From the IMG/VR virus record IMGVR_UViG_3300030419_006051, positions 1 through 32,236 of that record: a DNA stretch of 32,236 nt; one strand, given 5' to 3'. Source of the stretch: a virus. The position numbers and the translations under genes are program-made. The notes under the pieces were generated by a model. That model was given only the letters and a program-made list of their open reading frames with translations. It was not told where the DNA came from and did not search any database. How positions within the stretch are numbered: position 1 is the first letter of the stretch; each line of letters opens with the position of its first letter. Positions 1-7,320 of the stretch are shown piece after piece.

Positions 1-1
1 G

Positions 2-118
2 CCGTCGACCCCCAACGCATTTATGGCATTGAGCGAAAGTAAGCTCATGAATGAGCAAGCTCAACAGAACAACAAAATCCTTAACTTGATGAATGAGATT
101 ATTGGAGATCAAAGCTGA
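2..118 (+). CDS. C-terminal end of an unidentified upstream gene
   Basis: The frame starting at base 2 is open into the window and ends at TGA 116-118, giving about 38 residues that finish in MNEIIGDQS. The stop overlaps the ATG of the next gene (TGATG), a typical phage translational coupling. The fragment is polar, rich in Asn and Gln, and probably helical. An internal ATG lies at base 23, but the frame is open upstream of it, so the gene probably begins outside the window. Nothing in the fragment identifies a family. Confidence 0.5.
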   Translation, partial: PSTPNAFMALSESKLMNEQAQQNNKILNLMNEIIGDQS

Positions 119-1167
119 TGAAGATTTCAAAAGATGAATTGGAGAAATTAATTAAAGAAGAACTTGCCGCAGAGCTGAGCGAGAGAGGCCTTGATGAAGT
201 CAGTCTTAATCCGTTTAAGGGCATCACCACACCAGTAAAGACCCTACAGCGCTCTTATAATAAGGGACGCATCCAGGGTCGCAATTGGCGCGAGAAGCTT
301 AGCAAGTGGCTTGACGCCCCAGCTCCCGGCCGCTTCGGCGCTGGCCCGAGAGGCACACCAGCGACAACAGCAACTACGCCGACAGCAGCTCCCACAGCAA
401 CCCCGGCAGCACCAACCTCGGCAACGCCAAAAAAGACAGGCGAAGACGTTATGCCAATCTCGGGGACAGAATTTCAAACTATGCAGTATGTCGCAAAACA
501 GAATGGCACTGATATTTTAAAAGCCATTCGCAGGGGTGCTGCCAACATCGGCGCAGCCGCCCGAGATCCTCAGTCACAACAGCTGGTAAAGAGTTTTAAC
601 AAGGCTTTCTTTCCAGCGCTCGTTAAAATGACAAAGAACCCCAACATTGATATCGCCGAGGGTGTTGACATGGAGGCTTTTTTGGAAGAGCTTCTATTGG
701 AGCAAAATGAGCCTCTCACTCGCCGCCAACAAGCCCAAAAGAAAGGTAAAGCCCGCGGACGATTAGGCGCCCAGGCATATTTTAAGTCCGTGGGAGGAAA
801 GCCTCCGCTCATTGTGCGTCAAATTGCTAAATCTTTAGAAGACGCTCTTTTGAAGAAAGTCGATGCAACTCCTGATGGAATTTTGTATGATGCCGCGGCC
901 GAGGCGGCCGCGCAGATTAAAGACCCTAAAGATAAGAAAGAATATGAGGGGGCATACATCAAGTTGTTGGCCACAAATCCTAAAAAGCGTCTAGAGATTT
1001 ATAAGCAAAATGTAGCAGCCTTCATCCAAGCCGTAGCCCAAATAGCCATGGCTGCTGCGGCCTCAGTCGAGGCCCCTGCGGCCCCACGCCGATCGTTGCC
1101 AGAGGAGATCAGGGAATCTGAAAATAAAGAACTAGGCAGAATGAAAGTATCATCAGGTATCCAATGA
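118..1167 (+). CDS. Unrecognised protein with capsid-targeting-like N-terminus and Ala/Thr/Pro linker
   Basis: A 349-residue protein I cannot assign to a family. Residues 1-24 form a short charged amphipathic helix (MKISKDELEKLIKEEL...), a type of N-terminus I associate with many small proteins of aquatic T4-like phages. Residues about 77-107 are a low-complexity Ala/Thr/Pro linker. The rest is Lys/Ala-rich, predicted helical and soluble, with no membrane segment or signal peptide. The start is fixed by overlap with the previous stop, and the gene ends in an ATGA overlap with the next, so the two are probably co-translated. I infer an internal head or other virion-associated role from its location and from I/L-x-E motifs near the N-terminus (LIKE, residues 11-14) that could suit a T4 gp21-type prohead protease. 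Function is unproven. Confidence 0.7.
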   Translation: MKISKDELEKLIKEELAAELSERGLDEVSLNPFKGITTPVKTLQRSYNKGRIQGRNWREKLSKWLDAPAPGRFGAGPRGTPATTATTPTAAPTATPAAPTSATPKKTGEDVMPISGTEFQTMQYVAKQNGTDILKAIRRGAANIGAAARDPQSQQLVKSFNKAFFPALVKMTKNPNIDIAEGVDMEAFLEELLLEQNEPLTRRQQAQKKGKARGRLGAQAYFKSVGGKPPLIVRQIAKSLEDALLKKVDATPDGILYDAAAEAAAQIKDPKDKKEYEGAYIKLLATNPKKRLEIYKQNVAAFIQAVAQIAMAAAASVEAPAAPRRSLPEEIRESENKELGRMKVSSGIQ

Positions 1168-1610
1168 AAAAATCACAACTTAAGCAAATTTTAAAGCCAC
1201 TTGTTAACGAATGTATTAAAGAGTCGTTAATGGAGGATGGCCTGATCTCCGGCATAATTGCCGAGGTTGTAAAGGGAATGGCCAACCCGGTTACGATTAC
1301 TGAGGTAAAAGCGCCCCCAACAGACCCCGAGATCGACAGAATGAAAAGGAATGCCTTTAATGAGGAGAAGACAGCAAAACTTCAACAACACCGATCGGCA
1401 CTGATGTCTGCGATTGGTTCGCAGGCCTATAATGGGGTGGACCTTTTTGAGGGAACTACTCCAGCCGCCCCGCAGGCTTCTCCTAGCCAACAGGCGACGC
1501 CGCTCGCGGGTCAAGCACCAGAAGACCCTGGCGTAGATATATCTGGCATTTTTGGTTCTGTGGCTCGCAATTGGAATGCCCACATGAATGATTTGAAAGA
1601 GAGTAAGTGA
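1164..1610 (+). CDS. Unrecognised small protein with the same style of N-terminus
   Basis: A 148-residue protein of unknown function. It begins MKKSQLKQILKPLVNECIKE, again a short basic/amphipathic helix followed by I-x-E and L-x-E motifs (IKE, LME) at residues 18-24. The middle is charged, and residues about 95-120 are a Pro/Ala/Gln-rich linker. The start ATG overlaps the TGA of the preceding gene, and the next gene starts 1 base after its stop, so it sits in a tight operon. The resemblance to its neighbour is limited to the N-terminus. A packaged head protein is one possibility, and a small scaffolding or assembly factor is another. Confidence 0.65.
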   Translation: MKKSQLKQILKPLVNECIKESLMEDGLISGIIAEVVKGMANPVTITEVKAPPTDPEIDRMKRNAFNEEKTAKLQQHRSALMSAIGSQAYNGVDLFEGTTPAAPQASPSQQATPLAGQAPEDPGVDISGIFGSVARNWNAHMNDLKESK

Positions 1611-1611
1611 T

Positions 1612-1833
1612 ATGGCCGTAAATGTAGTAGTAAGACCGCGTCGCAACGAAAGTCCAGAAAGAATGATCAGGAGATTCATTAAAAAATGTAAAAAAGAAAA
1701 GGTCGTAGAGCGCTATAGGGCCCGTACCGATTACTACATAAAACCCTCAGTCAAGAGAAAATTAAAAAGCGAAAAGGCACGCCGGGAGCAGAAAAAGCTT
1801 CAACGCAAGAGAGATGGGCGATTGTTTAGATAA
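1612..1833 (+). CDS. rpsU: Phage-encoded 30S ribosomal protein bS21
   Basis: A 73-residue, very basic protein that matches the bS21 family over its whole length. It has an N-terminal beta-type segment (VVVRPRRNESPE), then a helix with RMIRRFIKKCKKEKVVE, corresponding to the ALRRFKRSCEKAGVL region of E. coli S21. After that come the RYRARTDYYIKPSVKRK segment, equivalent to the REFYEKPTTERKR region, and a Lys/Arg-rich tail. Bacterial bS21 sits on the 30S platform near the anti-Shine-Dalgarno sequence and promotes initiation. Phage copies are known from aquatic virus genomes. ATG 1612 follows the previous stop by 1 base, with a GAGAG-type ribosome site upstream. Placement between virion genes suggests late expression. 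I infer that it could replace host bS21 to favour phage mRNA. Confidence 0.88.
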   Translation: MAVNVVVRPRRNESPERMIRRFIKKCKKEKVVERYRARTDYYIKPSVKRKLKSEKARREQKKLQRKRDGRLFR

Positions 1834-1846
1834 AATCGCTTATAAG

Positions 1847-1856
1847 CAACTAGTTA
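1847..1856 (+). promoter_or_regulatory. Variant of the CAACTATTTA late-promoter-like motif
   Basis: CAACTAGTTA differs at one base from the CAACTATTTA repeated upstream of later structural genes. It ends 16 nt before ATG 1873, with the GGAG-type ribosome site between, which is the same arrangement seen elsewhere. A single variant copy could arise by chance, so this is weaker than the exact copies. Confidence 0.3.
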
Positions 1857-1872
1857 GTGAACGGAGATAAAA

Positions 1873-2277
1873 ATGTCGCAGTACAATTACAAAGCAGGAT
1901 TAAGAAACGTAGGCTCATATCAAGCCTCGGGAAATCCATATGTGAGTGGAGGGATTGATGCCCGGGCCGTCACCGCTCCGGTACTAAATCTTCCCTCGGT
2001 TACTCGGTGGGTTGTGATCAGCAATAACGATGGCAGCAATCCTTGTAAGGTCGGGTTCTCGCAGAATGGGATTGAGGGGTCTAATTATTTAACTGTGCCG
2101 GTTAGCAGCATATCTCCTCGATTAGAGGTGAGGGTTACTCAGCTGTTTCTTACTGGCTCAAGCAATGTTGATGTGATGTGTGGCCTGACATCAATTGTCC
2201 CAGAGGCTATAGATAATGCTAGTATATCGCCGGATGGTAGTAATTGGTCTGGTTCTGCCGGAACTTTAGTGGGCTAA
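1873..2277 (+). CDS. Small virion-like protein, beta-rich
   Basis: A 134-residue protein starting MSQYNYKAGLRNVGSYQ, preceded by a good ribosome site (ACGGAGA). It is rich in Ser, Val, Gly and Asn, alternates hydrophobic and polar residues, and has no predicted membrane or catalytic features. This looks like a compact beta-sandwich. The RNVGSYQxSGxPYxSGG opening resembles small structural proteins I remember from aquatic T4-like phages. The two downstream genes carry a neck-type domain, so a head decoration or connector accessory role is plausible. That role is inferred from context. Confidence 0.65.
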   Translation: MSQYNYKAGLRNVGSYQASGNPYVSGGIDARAVTAPVLNLPSVTRWVVISNNDGSNPCKVGFSQNGIEGSNYLTVPVSSISPRLEVRVTQLFLTGSSNVDVMCGLTSIVPEAIDNASISPDGSNWSGSAGTLVG

Positions 2278-2311
2278 GGAGGGCGACTAGCCTCTCATAG
2301 GAGGACAAGCC

Positions 2312-2821
2312 GTGGCAGATCCTAAAAATAAGTGGGACCAACCATCAGCCCCTCCTCCCCCTATGTTTTTTGGGGAGAAAGAGCGCGATCTAGTAAAACA
2401 AGTTAATGATGAGTTATCTGAGCGAATCATCGGTCAGGCAATTGCTTATTATTCTATTTCGCTAGAAGATTCAAACTATAACACAACCTATGGTGAGGCG
2501 ATTGACAAAATAACGCTTCCGCCTGTGCGTGTTTATGCATATGTGGTGGTTGACAATGAGCAGACAAACGAAAAGTTTGGCTATGACTATACAAACAACC
2601 TCACAGTAAACTTTAATCGCCGGCGCCTTGTGGAAGATCAGGACTTGTATGTCCGACCCGGCGATTTCATTCAATACGGCGAGCTTTTTTACGAAATCGT
2701 TCGCACCTATAACGACACAAGGTTCTATTTTGGTCAGGTAGAACATAAATTTCAGGTAACTGCCGAGTGTGTTCGCGCACGTCGTGGTATATTTAAAGTG
2801 AAGAAGGCACTATCACGATAG
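2312..2821 (+). CDS. Neck/head-closure-like virion protein (stand-alone copy)
   Basis: A 169-residue protein with a GTG start at 2312, chosen because a strong AGGAGG lies 7-12 nt upstream and because the encoded MADPKNKW matches the next gene's start. The order is a Pro-rich N-terminus, a MFFGEKERDLVKQVNDEL helix, PPVRVYAYV strands, then a beta-rich part with PGDFIQYGELFYEIVR and YFGQVEHKFQV. That last pattern (GD-x-I/V-x-YG-x-x-YYEI, later VxAxCxxAR) recalls small beta-barrel head-closure or tail-terminator folds. The next gene opens with a close paralogue of this whole protein. I infer a neck or head-tail joining role; another virion docking role is possible. Confidence 0.65.
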   Translation: MADPKNKWDQPSAPPPPMFFGEKERDLVKQVNDELSERIIGQAIAYYSISLEDSNYNTTYGEAIDKITLPPVRVYAYVVVDNEQTNEKFGYDYTNNLTVNFNRRRLVEDQDLYVRPGDFIQYGELFYEIVRTYNDTRFYFGQVEHKFQVTAECVRARRGIFKVKKALSR

Positions 2822-3328
2822 AAGCGGGAGACAACATGCATGGCAGATCCTAAAAACAAGTGGACTCGACCCGTAGCGCCCCCAGCGCCGATGTTCTTTG
2901 GTGAAAAAGAGCGTAATCTAGTCAAGCAAATTAATGATGAGTTGTCTGAGCGTGTTCTTGGGCAAACAATCGCCTATTATCCGATCAGCATTGAGGAGTC
3001 TAACTTTAATGATATTTACGGAGAGGCAAAAGAAAAAGTTTCGCTCCCCCCGGTCCGTGTGTTTGCCTACGTGGTGGTAGAGAACGAGCAAACAAATGAA
3101 AGATTCGGATATGAGTACCAGACGAAGCTAACGGTCAACTTTCATAGAAAAAGATTAGTAAATGACCAAAATCTTTTTGTTCGAGTGGGAGACTACGTCC
3201 AGTATGGTGATCAGTTTTATGAAATAGTAAGGCTTTATAATGATACGCGCTACTACTTTGGGCAGGTAGAGCATAAGTTCCAGATTAGTGCCGAGTGTGT
3301 TAAAGCGCGTCAAGGCGCCTTCCGGGTT
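2312..3328 (+). repeat. Tandem duplication of a ~163-residue coding unit
   Basis: Codons 1-163 of the gene at 2312 and codons 1-163 of the gene at 2840 encode proteins about 70% identical by eye, in perfect collinearity. They include the identical blocks MADPKNKW, MFFGEKER, NDELSER, LPPVRV, AYVVV, NEQTNE and YFGQVEHKFQ. The first ~23 bases of each coding region are almost identical at the DNA level. This is a tandem gene duplication followed by divergence, with a fibre attached to the second copy. Confidence 0.85.
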
Positions 3329-4666
3329 ACACCAGCCATTGACCGCCCTACCGACCGCCCCCCCGTATCTGGGGAAGGTCAACAGCCCGCCCCGCGTGAC
3401 GTTCCATATCCTCCGCTAGCGGCTTCCTACATCACTGTAGCCGCAGAGCGCAAGTTGCCCAATGAGCGAGTCCTGACGGCCGGCACAGGGATCACATTAG
3501 TCGATGGAGGAGCAGGCGGTGCGCTGACTATTGCAGCCTCTTCCCCCGGGGCCGCAGGAATCGCTGGAGCAGTCCAGCTGCAAGATGGCAGCGGCGTTTC
3601 TGAGGGTAGTAGTAACCTTGTTTTCTTAACAGGCAGTAATCGATTGGGAATCGGCACCGATGAGCCATCTCATGAGGTGACTGTGGTTGGTAGTGTGTCA
3701 GCCTCGGCGGATGTTTTGATAGGAGGCGATCTTACGGTTAAAGGAATTGTGATTGGAGGTTCACCACTTAAGATTGCCGGAGCGATTCAGGTTGTTGACA
3801 CCAACAACACGACTGAGGTTCTTGCTAGCGTGGGGGATACTGCCGGCGACGGCACAGTTGGTTTGTCGGGGAGTTTGATAGAGGGAACTAGCCTCACAGC
3901 TAGCTTAGCATACTTACCAAATATCGTATCGACAACTCAAATATCTGCTAGTACTGTGTTGGCGGATAGTTCCTTGTGGAATGATATTACATGTTCGTCC
4001 TTTATGTCTTCGAGTCTATACTATGGTGATGGAAGATATTTAACTAATGTTACTGCTAGCGCTGTCGAAGTGGCTGACGGGCCCGAGTTCTCAATTCAAT
4101 TCCGTTATGACTCTCCCATCGGCCGGGAGATCAGCGGCAGCTCCAGCTTAACCTTTATCACATCTAGCAATACTCTTTCGCTTCTTGGTGATTTAAGTGC
4201 TTCTACAAACATCTCAGCATCAGCGTTTTACGGCGATGGTTCTAATTTAACAGGGATTGCTTCTACTGCTAAGGGAGTCGCCGGTTCTCTCCAATTCAAG
4301 ACCGGTTCGGCCGAGATGACCGGAAGCAGCACGGTCACATATGATATAGCTAAGAATCGCTTAACAGTTGCTGGGGGGCTGATTCATAATAGGACTGCGG
4401 TGTCTACATCGCATACTGCATCTGGTGGGGACTATATTCTAGGAGTTACCACAGTGCCAACGAATATCCTTTTTGACGCTGCTACCTTTGTTACGGGACA
4501 GGTTGTGGTGATAAAAGATGAAACTGGCAACGCATCCTCAGCAAACTCAATTTCACTCAATGCATCGGGCCTCCAGACCATAGATGGTAATAGTTCTGCA
4601 CACATAGAATCGCCTTATGGTTCAGCATTGCTGTATACGGACGGTGCGGACTGGTTTATTTACTAA
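2840..4666 (+). CDS. Neck-type domain fused to a fibre: putative collar/whisker fibre
   Basis: A 608-residue fusion. Residues 1-163 repeat the neighbouring neck-like protein, and residues about 166-195 are a Pro-rich hinge. From about 210 the chain becomes fibre-like: NERVLTAGTGITLVDGG, then GIGTDEPSHEVTV, and modules such as NISASAFYGDGSNLTG, YYGDGRYLTNVT and FRYDSPIGREISGS. Residues about 530-608 form a C-terminal cap ending in SPYGSALLYTDGADWFIY, whose pattern recurs in the next gene. The start is ATG 2840, preceded by a weak GGGAGA site. The fusion suggests a fibre anchored through a virion docking domain, comparable in concept to T4 fibritin whiskers but not homologous to them by eye. 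I see no S74 self-cleaving chaperone. The fibre nature is clear; the attachment point is inferred. Confidence 0.75.
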   Translation: MADPKNKWTRPVAPPAPMFFGEKERNLVKQINDELSERVLGQTIAYYPISIEESNFNDIYGEAKEKVSLPPVRVFAYVVVENEQTNERFGYEYQTKLTVNFHRKRLVNDQNLFVRVGDYVQYGDQFYEIVRLYNDTRYYFGQVEHKFQISAECVKARQGAFRVTPAIDRPTDRPPVSGEGQQPAPRDVPYPPLAASYITVAAERKLPNERVLTAGTGITLVDGGAGGALTIAASSPGAAGIAGAVQLQDGSGVSEGSSNLVFLTGSNRLGIGTDEPSHEVTVVGSVSASADVLIGGDLTVKGIVIGGSPLKIAGAIQVVDTNNTTEVLASVGDTAGDGTVGLSGSLIEGTSLTASLAYLPNIVSTTQISASTVLADSSLWNDITCSSFMSSSLYYGDGRYLTNVTASAVEVADGPEFSIQFRYDSPIGREISGSSSLTFITSSNTLSLLGDLSASTNISASAFYGDGSNLTGIASTAKGVAGSLQFKTGSAEMTGSSTVTYDIAKNRLTVAGGLIHNRTAVSTSHTASGGDYILGVTTVPTNILFDAATFVTGQVVVIKDETGNASSANSISLNASGLQTIDGNSSAHIESPYGSALLYTDGADWFIY

Positions 4667-4823
4667 AATAACTTAAAATATATTTTTCTTTTGTTCGTCT
4701 AACGGCCTATATGTAACGAGGCATGTGTGGGTGTATATTTGTTTCATGCTCCTCCGATAGTGGTACACCCCTTATTTTTTGTTTTCAACACGGTCTCGGT
4801 CATTTTATAGGAGGATTTAAAAA
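4667..4823 (+). other. 157-bp non-coding leader before the abundant fibre-like gene
   Basis: This is the longest gap between annotated genes apart from the frameshift region. It is T-rich and contains a 12-bp AT palindrome (AAAATATATTTT, 4675-4686) just after the upstream stop, followed by a T-rich run. It has no GC-rich terminator stem and no exact CTATTTA motif. It ends with a strong TAGGAGG ribosome site 8-10 nt before ATG 4824. It may carry a promoter or structured leader, but I cannot identify one. Confidence 0.4.
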
Positions 4824-7214
4824 ATGGCATATAAATTCCAAATTGGTTCCGCTACCCTTAGCGGTTCATTGGTACAAGAAGGTGACCTTTACGTTTCCAG
4901 TTCTCACGGATCTGGCGATGCAAAGAACCTTGATGTTCAGGGCTCCATCAAGCTCGACGGTACACAGGTGCTTAACACAGATCGTGATCTTGTTAACCTT
5001 GCAGACGTCGACGGTACTGGTGACCTTACAATGGGCAGCATCACAATGACAGGCTTTGCTGTCGATTCTGCTGGTCGCACAGCTCTTACGAGCCTCAAAG
5101 TGGACGATGGATCAACCATCGGTCCAGATTCAGTTGGTGACCTTATCACACTTGCTGCTGATGGCGACATCACAATCAAGGACGGTGCTTATGACTTTAA
5201 CATTGCGTCTCACGATGGAACGAACGGGCTTGCTCTCGCCGGTACCGTCGTTGGCGCTGCAGCCAACGATCTTAACCTTGCGCAGGGAATGTCTAGTAAC
5301 ACAGGTACTGCCGTCGCGAATGCATTCGTTGCTCTCGATGGCAACAAGGATGTTTCGGGTCTCCGTAACGTTGGCGCTGCGCAGCTCACGACCTCTGGTC
5401 GCGTTCTTGTTGACGATACAACCGAAGCTAGTTCCACCACAGACGGCTCTTTGCAGACTGACGGTGGTTTGAGTGTTGCCAAGAGCGCCGTGATCGGCGA
5501 CGATCTTGACTTGCTTTCTGATGGAGCAATCTTGAACTTTGGTGCTGACAAAGAAGTCAATCTGACCCATGTGCATGGCAAAGGTCTTCTGCTGAATGGA
5601 GCTATGGAGCTTCAGTTCGGCGACAGTGACACCAAGATTTATCAAGAATCAGATGGTACCCTTGAAATCGAGGCTGATACACAAGTTGCTCTGATGAGCC
5701 CGGTTGTTGACTTCGCGGAAGACAACGTCAACTTGAAGTTTGGTGACGACAGTGACGTTCAGCTTTTGCACGTTCCTGACACCGGTCTCCGGTTGAATGC
5801 CGGCATGGGACTTAGTTTCCGTGAGGCTGGTATTAATATCAACTCGGACAACACCGGTTACTTGGATATTGGCGCTGGCACCGGAGTGAGAATTGCTTCG
5901 GCTCTTTCCGGCTCAGGGAAACTCGAACTGGGTGGAACAGTTCGGCTTGATGGTGTTGCAGACAACGCAATGGTTATTACTGACAGTATTTACTACTATG
6001 ATGCAACTGATGACCTGATGAAGAAAGATCTGGCCTCAGACGTCCGCAATCTTTACTTCAGTGCTGTTAGTGGTGATGCCACTATCGCTGCTGGTGGTGC
6101 TCTGACAATTGCTGCCGACGCTGTTGAAAGCGGAATGCTTAACGACAATGTTATTAGCGGTCAGACAGAGTTGGCTCACGCTGATATCATAGACGCTGAT
6201 GAGCTTATGATTTCTGATGGCGGTACCCTCAAGAAGGTTGGCGTTGATAGCATTCGTGATCACTTTTTCGGTGTTATTTCCGGTGATGCCACAGTCGCTG
6301 ACGGTGGTGCTCTTACAATTGCGAACGATGCTGTTGAGCAGGCAATGATTGCTGACGACGCAGTTGGTGCAGACCAGCTTGCTTCGGACGCCGTTGTCAA
6401 CGCTTCGGTTCAGGACGGCGCCATCAAGGCTGACAAGCTTGACATTGACGGTTCTACCGATATCGGTGCAGATCTTGTTGATGCTGACCTCGTGATCGTT
6501 GATGACGGTGCTGGTGGTACTAACCGCAAGTCCGCATTGAGTCGCGTGAAGAAGTATATCTTCGGCGCTGCGAGTGGTGATGTTAGCGCTACTGCCGCTG
6601 GTGTAGTGACCATCGCTGCTGACGCCGTCCACGCTACCATGCTTAACGACGACGTTATTAGCGGGCAGACAGAGCTTGCCCTAGACGGTCTTGTCGCTGC
6701 TGACGAGCTTTTGATCTCCGATGGTGGAACACTCAAGAAGATTGGTGTTGATAACCTCTTCGCTGATGGTCCGGCGCTGCTGACTGAGGCAGATATGGCA
6801 GTTGCTGACGATTACGTGATGTTCCTTGACGGCGGTGCTACTGGCGATGCCAAGAAAGAAAAGTGGGCTGACCTCGTATCTGCTATGGCTGGTGCTGGTC
6901 TCAATGCCAGCGGTGGTCAGCTTTCGACCCAGGCCGGTTCTGTTCAGACAGTTGCTGACGGTGGTACGCTTGCAGAAGGTTACAACTACCTTGCCGACCT
7001 TTCCTCTGATGCCGAAGTTTCACTCCCGGCTGCACCGTCGGTGGGTGATGTTATACACGTTAAGGCGGCAGATCTGAACAGTGGCGCCAACGTCATTATT
7101 AAAAAGCAAGGCAGTCACACCATTGATGATGATCACACTTCGGTCCGTATCGAATCTAGTTTCGGTGCAGTATCGCTCGTTTATGTCGTAGCCAACAAGT
7201 GGAGAATCGTATAG
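4824..7214 (+). CDS. Long fibre-like/appendage protein with capsid-like codon bias
   Basis: A 796-residue protein with a very strong AGGAGG ribosome site. It is rich in Asp, Gly, Ala, Thr and Ser. It consists of beta-helix-like fibre segments: SGSLVQEGDLYVSS, DVQGSIKLDGTQVL, repeated GDS/DLTMGS-type units, and LKFGDDSDVQLLHVPDTG-type repeats. Three degenerate tandem repeats follow in residues about 413-647. The C-terminal cap (HTIDDDHTSVRIESSFGAVSLVYVVANKWRIV region) shares a pattern with the end of the preceding fibre gene. Arg codons are mainly CGC/CGT, and Asn and Asp favour AAC and GAC, as in the capsid gene, which suggests high expression. The protein is probably a tail or head fibre present in many copies. 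No catalytic motif or S74 domain was seen. Confidence 0.75.
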   Translation: MAYKFQIGSATLSGSLVQEGDLYVSSSHGSGDAKNLDVQGSIKLDGTQVLNTDRDLVNLADVDGTGDLTMGSITMTGFAVDSAGRTALTSLKVDDGSTIGPDSVGDLITLAADGDITIKDGAYDFNIASHDGTNGLALAGTVVGAAANDLNLAQGMSSNTGTAVANAFVALDGNKDVSGLRNVGAAQLTTSGRVLVDDTTEASSTTDGSLQTDGGLSVAKSAVIGDDLDLLSDGAILNFGADKEVNLTHVHGKGLLLNGAMELQFGDSDTKIYQESDGTLEIEADTQVALMSPVVDFAEDNVNLKFGDDSDVQLLHVPDTGLRLNAGMGLSFREAGININSDNTGYLDIGAGTGVRIASALSGSGKLELGGTVRLDGVADNAMVITDSIYYYDATDDLMKKDLASDVRNLYFSAVSGDATIAAGGALTIAADAVESGMLNDNVISGQTELAHADIIDADELMISDGGTLKKVGVDSIRDHFFGVISGDATVADGGALTIANDAVEQAMIADDAVGADQLASDAVVNASVQDGAIKADKLDIDGSTDIGADLVDADLVIVDDGAGGTNRKSALSRVKKYIFGAASGDVSATAAGVVTIAADAVHATMLNDDVISGQTELALDGLVAADELLISDGGTLKKIGVDNLFADGPALLTEADMAVADDYVMFLDGGATGDAKKEKWADLVSAMAGAGLNASGGQLSTQAGSVQTVADGGTLAEGYNYLADLSSDAEVSLPAAPSVGDVIHVKAADLNSGANVIIKKQGSHTIDDDHTSVRIESSFGAVSLVYVVANKWRIV
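6062..6766 (+). repeat. Three degenerate in-frame repeats in the fibre gene
   Basis: Units begin near 6062, 6271 and 6564. Each encodes a variant of SGDATxAxGGALTIAxDAVE, then MLNDNVISGQTELA (or a diverged version), then ADELMISDGGTLKKVGVDS. Units one and three are most alike (NDNVISGQTELA against NDDVISGQTELA). Unit two is longer and has QDGAIKADKLDIDGST in place of the middle part. Such repeats usually build elongated trimeric shafts and change length by recombination. Confidence 0.8.
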
Positions 7215-7250
7215 TCTAGCACTATCGACCTTTACTGGTTGTTATTATTT

Positions 7251-7281
7251 AGGGGGCCCTCCGAAAGGGGGGCTCCCTTTT
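7251..7281 (+). terminator. Strong rho-independent terminator
   Basis: A 12-bp stem (7251-7262 with 7267-7278) carries a GAAA tetraloop, mostly G-C pairs with two G-T wobbles, followed by a short T run to 7281. It lies 36 nt after the fibre stop and just before the next promoter-like motif. Confidence 0.85.
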
Positions 7282-7290
7282 AGGTTGAGA

Positions 7291-7300
7291 CAACTATTTA
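7291..7300 (+). promoter_or_regulatory. Late-promoter-like motif CAACTATTTA
   Basis: An exact copy of the 10-mer that also occurs at 11619-11628. It lies 10 nt after the terminator and ends 20 nt before ATG 7321, with a GCAGGAG ribosome site between. Position and recurrence suggest a -10-like late promoter element. No -35 box is apparent, as is usual for sliding-clamp-dependent T4-type late promoters. Confidence 0.5.
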
Positions 7301-7320
7301 AGAAAGCAGGAGTATAGTTC

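Noticed and set aside
5130-6632. Long minus-strand open frames opposite the fibre-like gene
   Set aside because: They are shadows caused by the repetitive, codon-biased Asp/Ala/Gly coding on the + strand.
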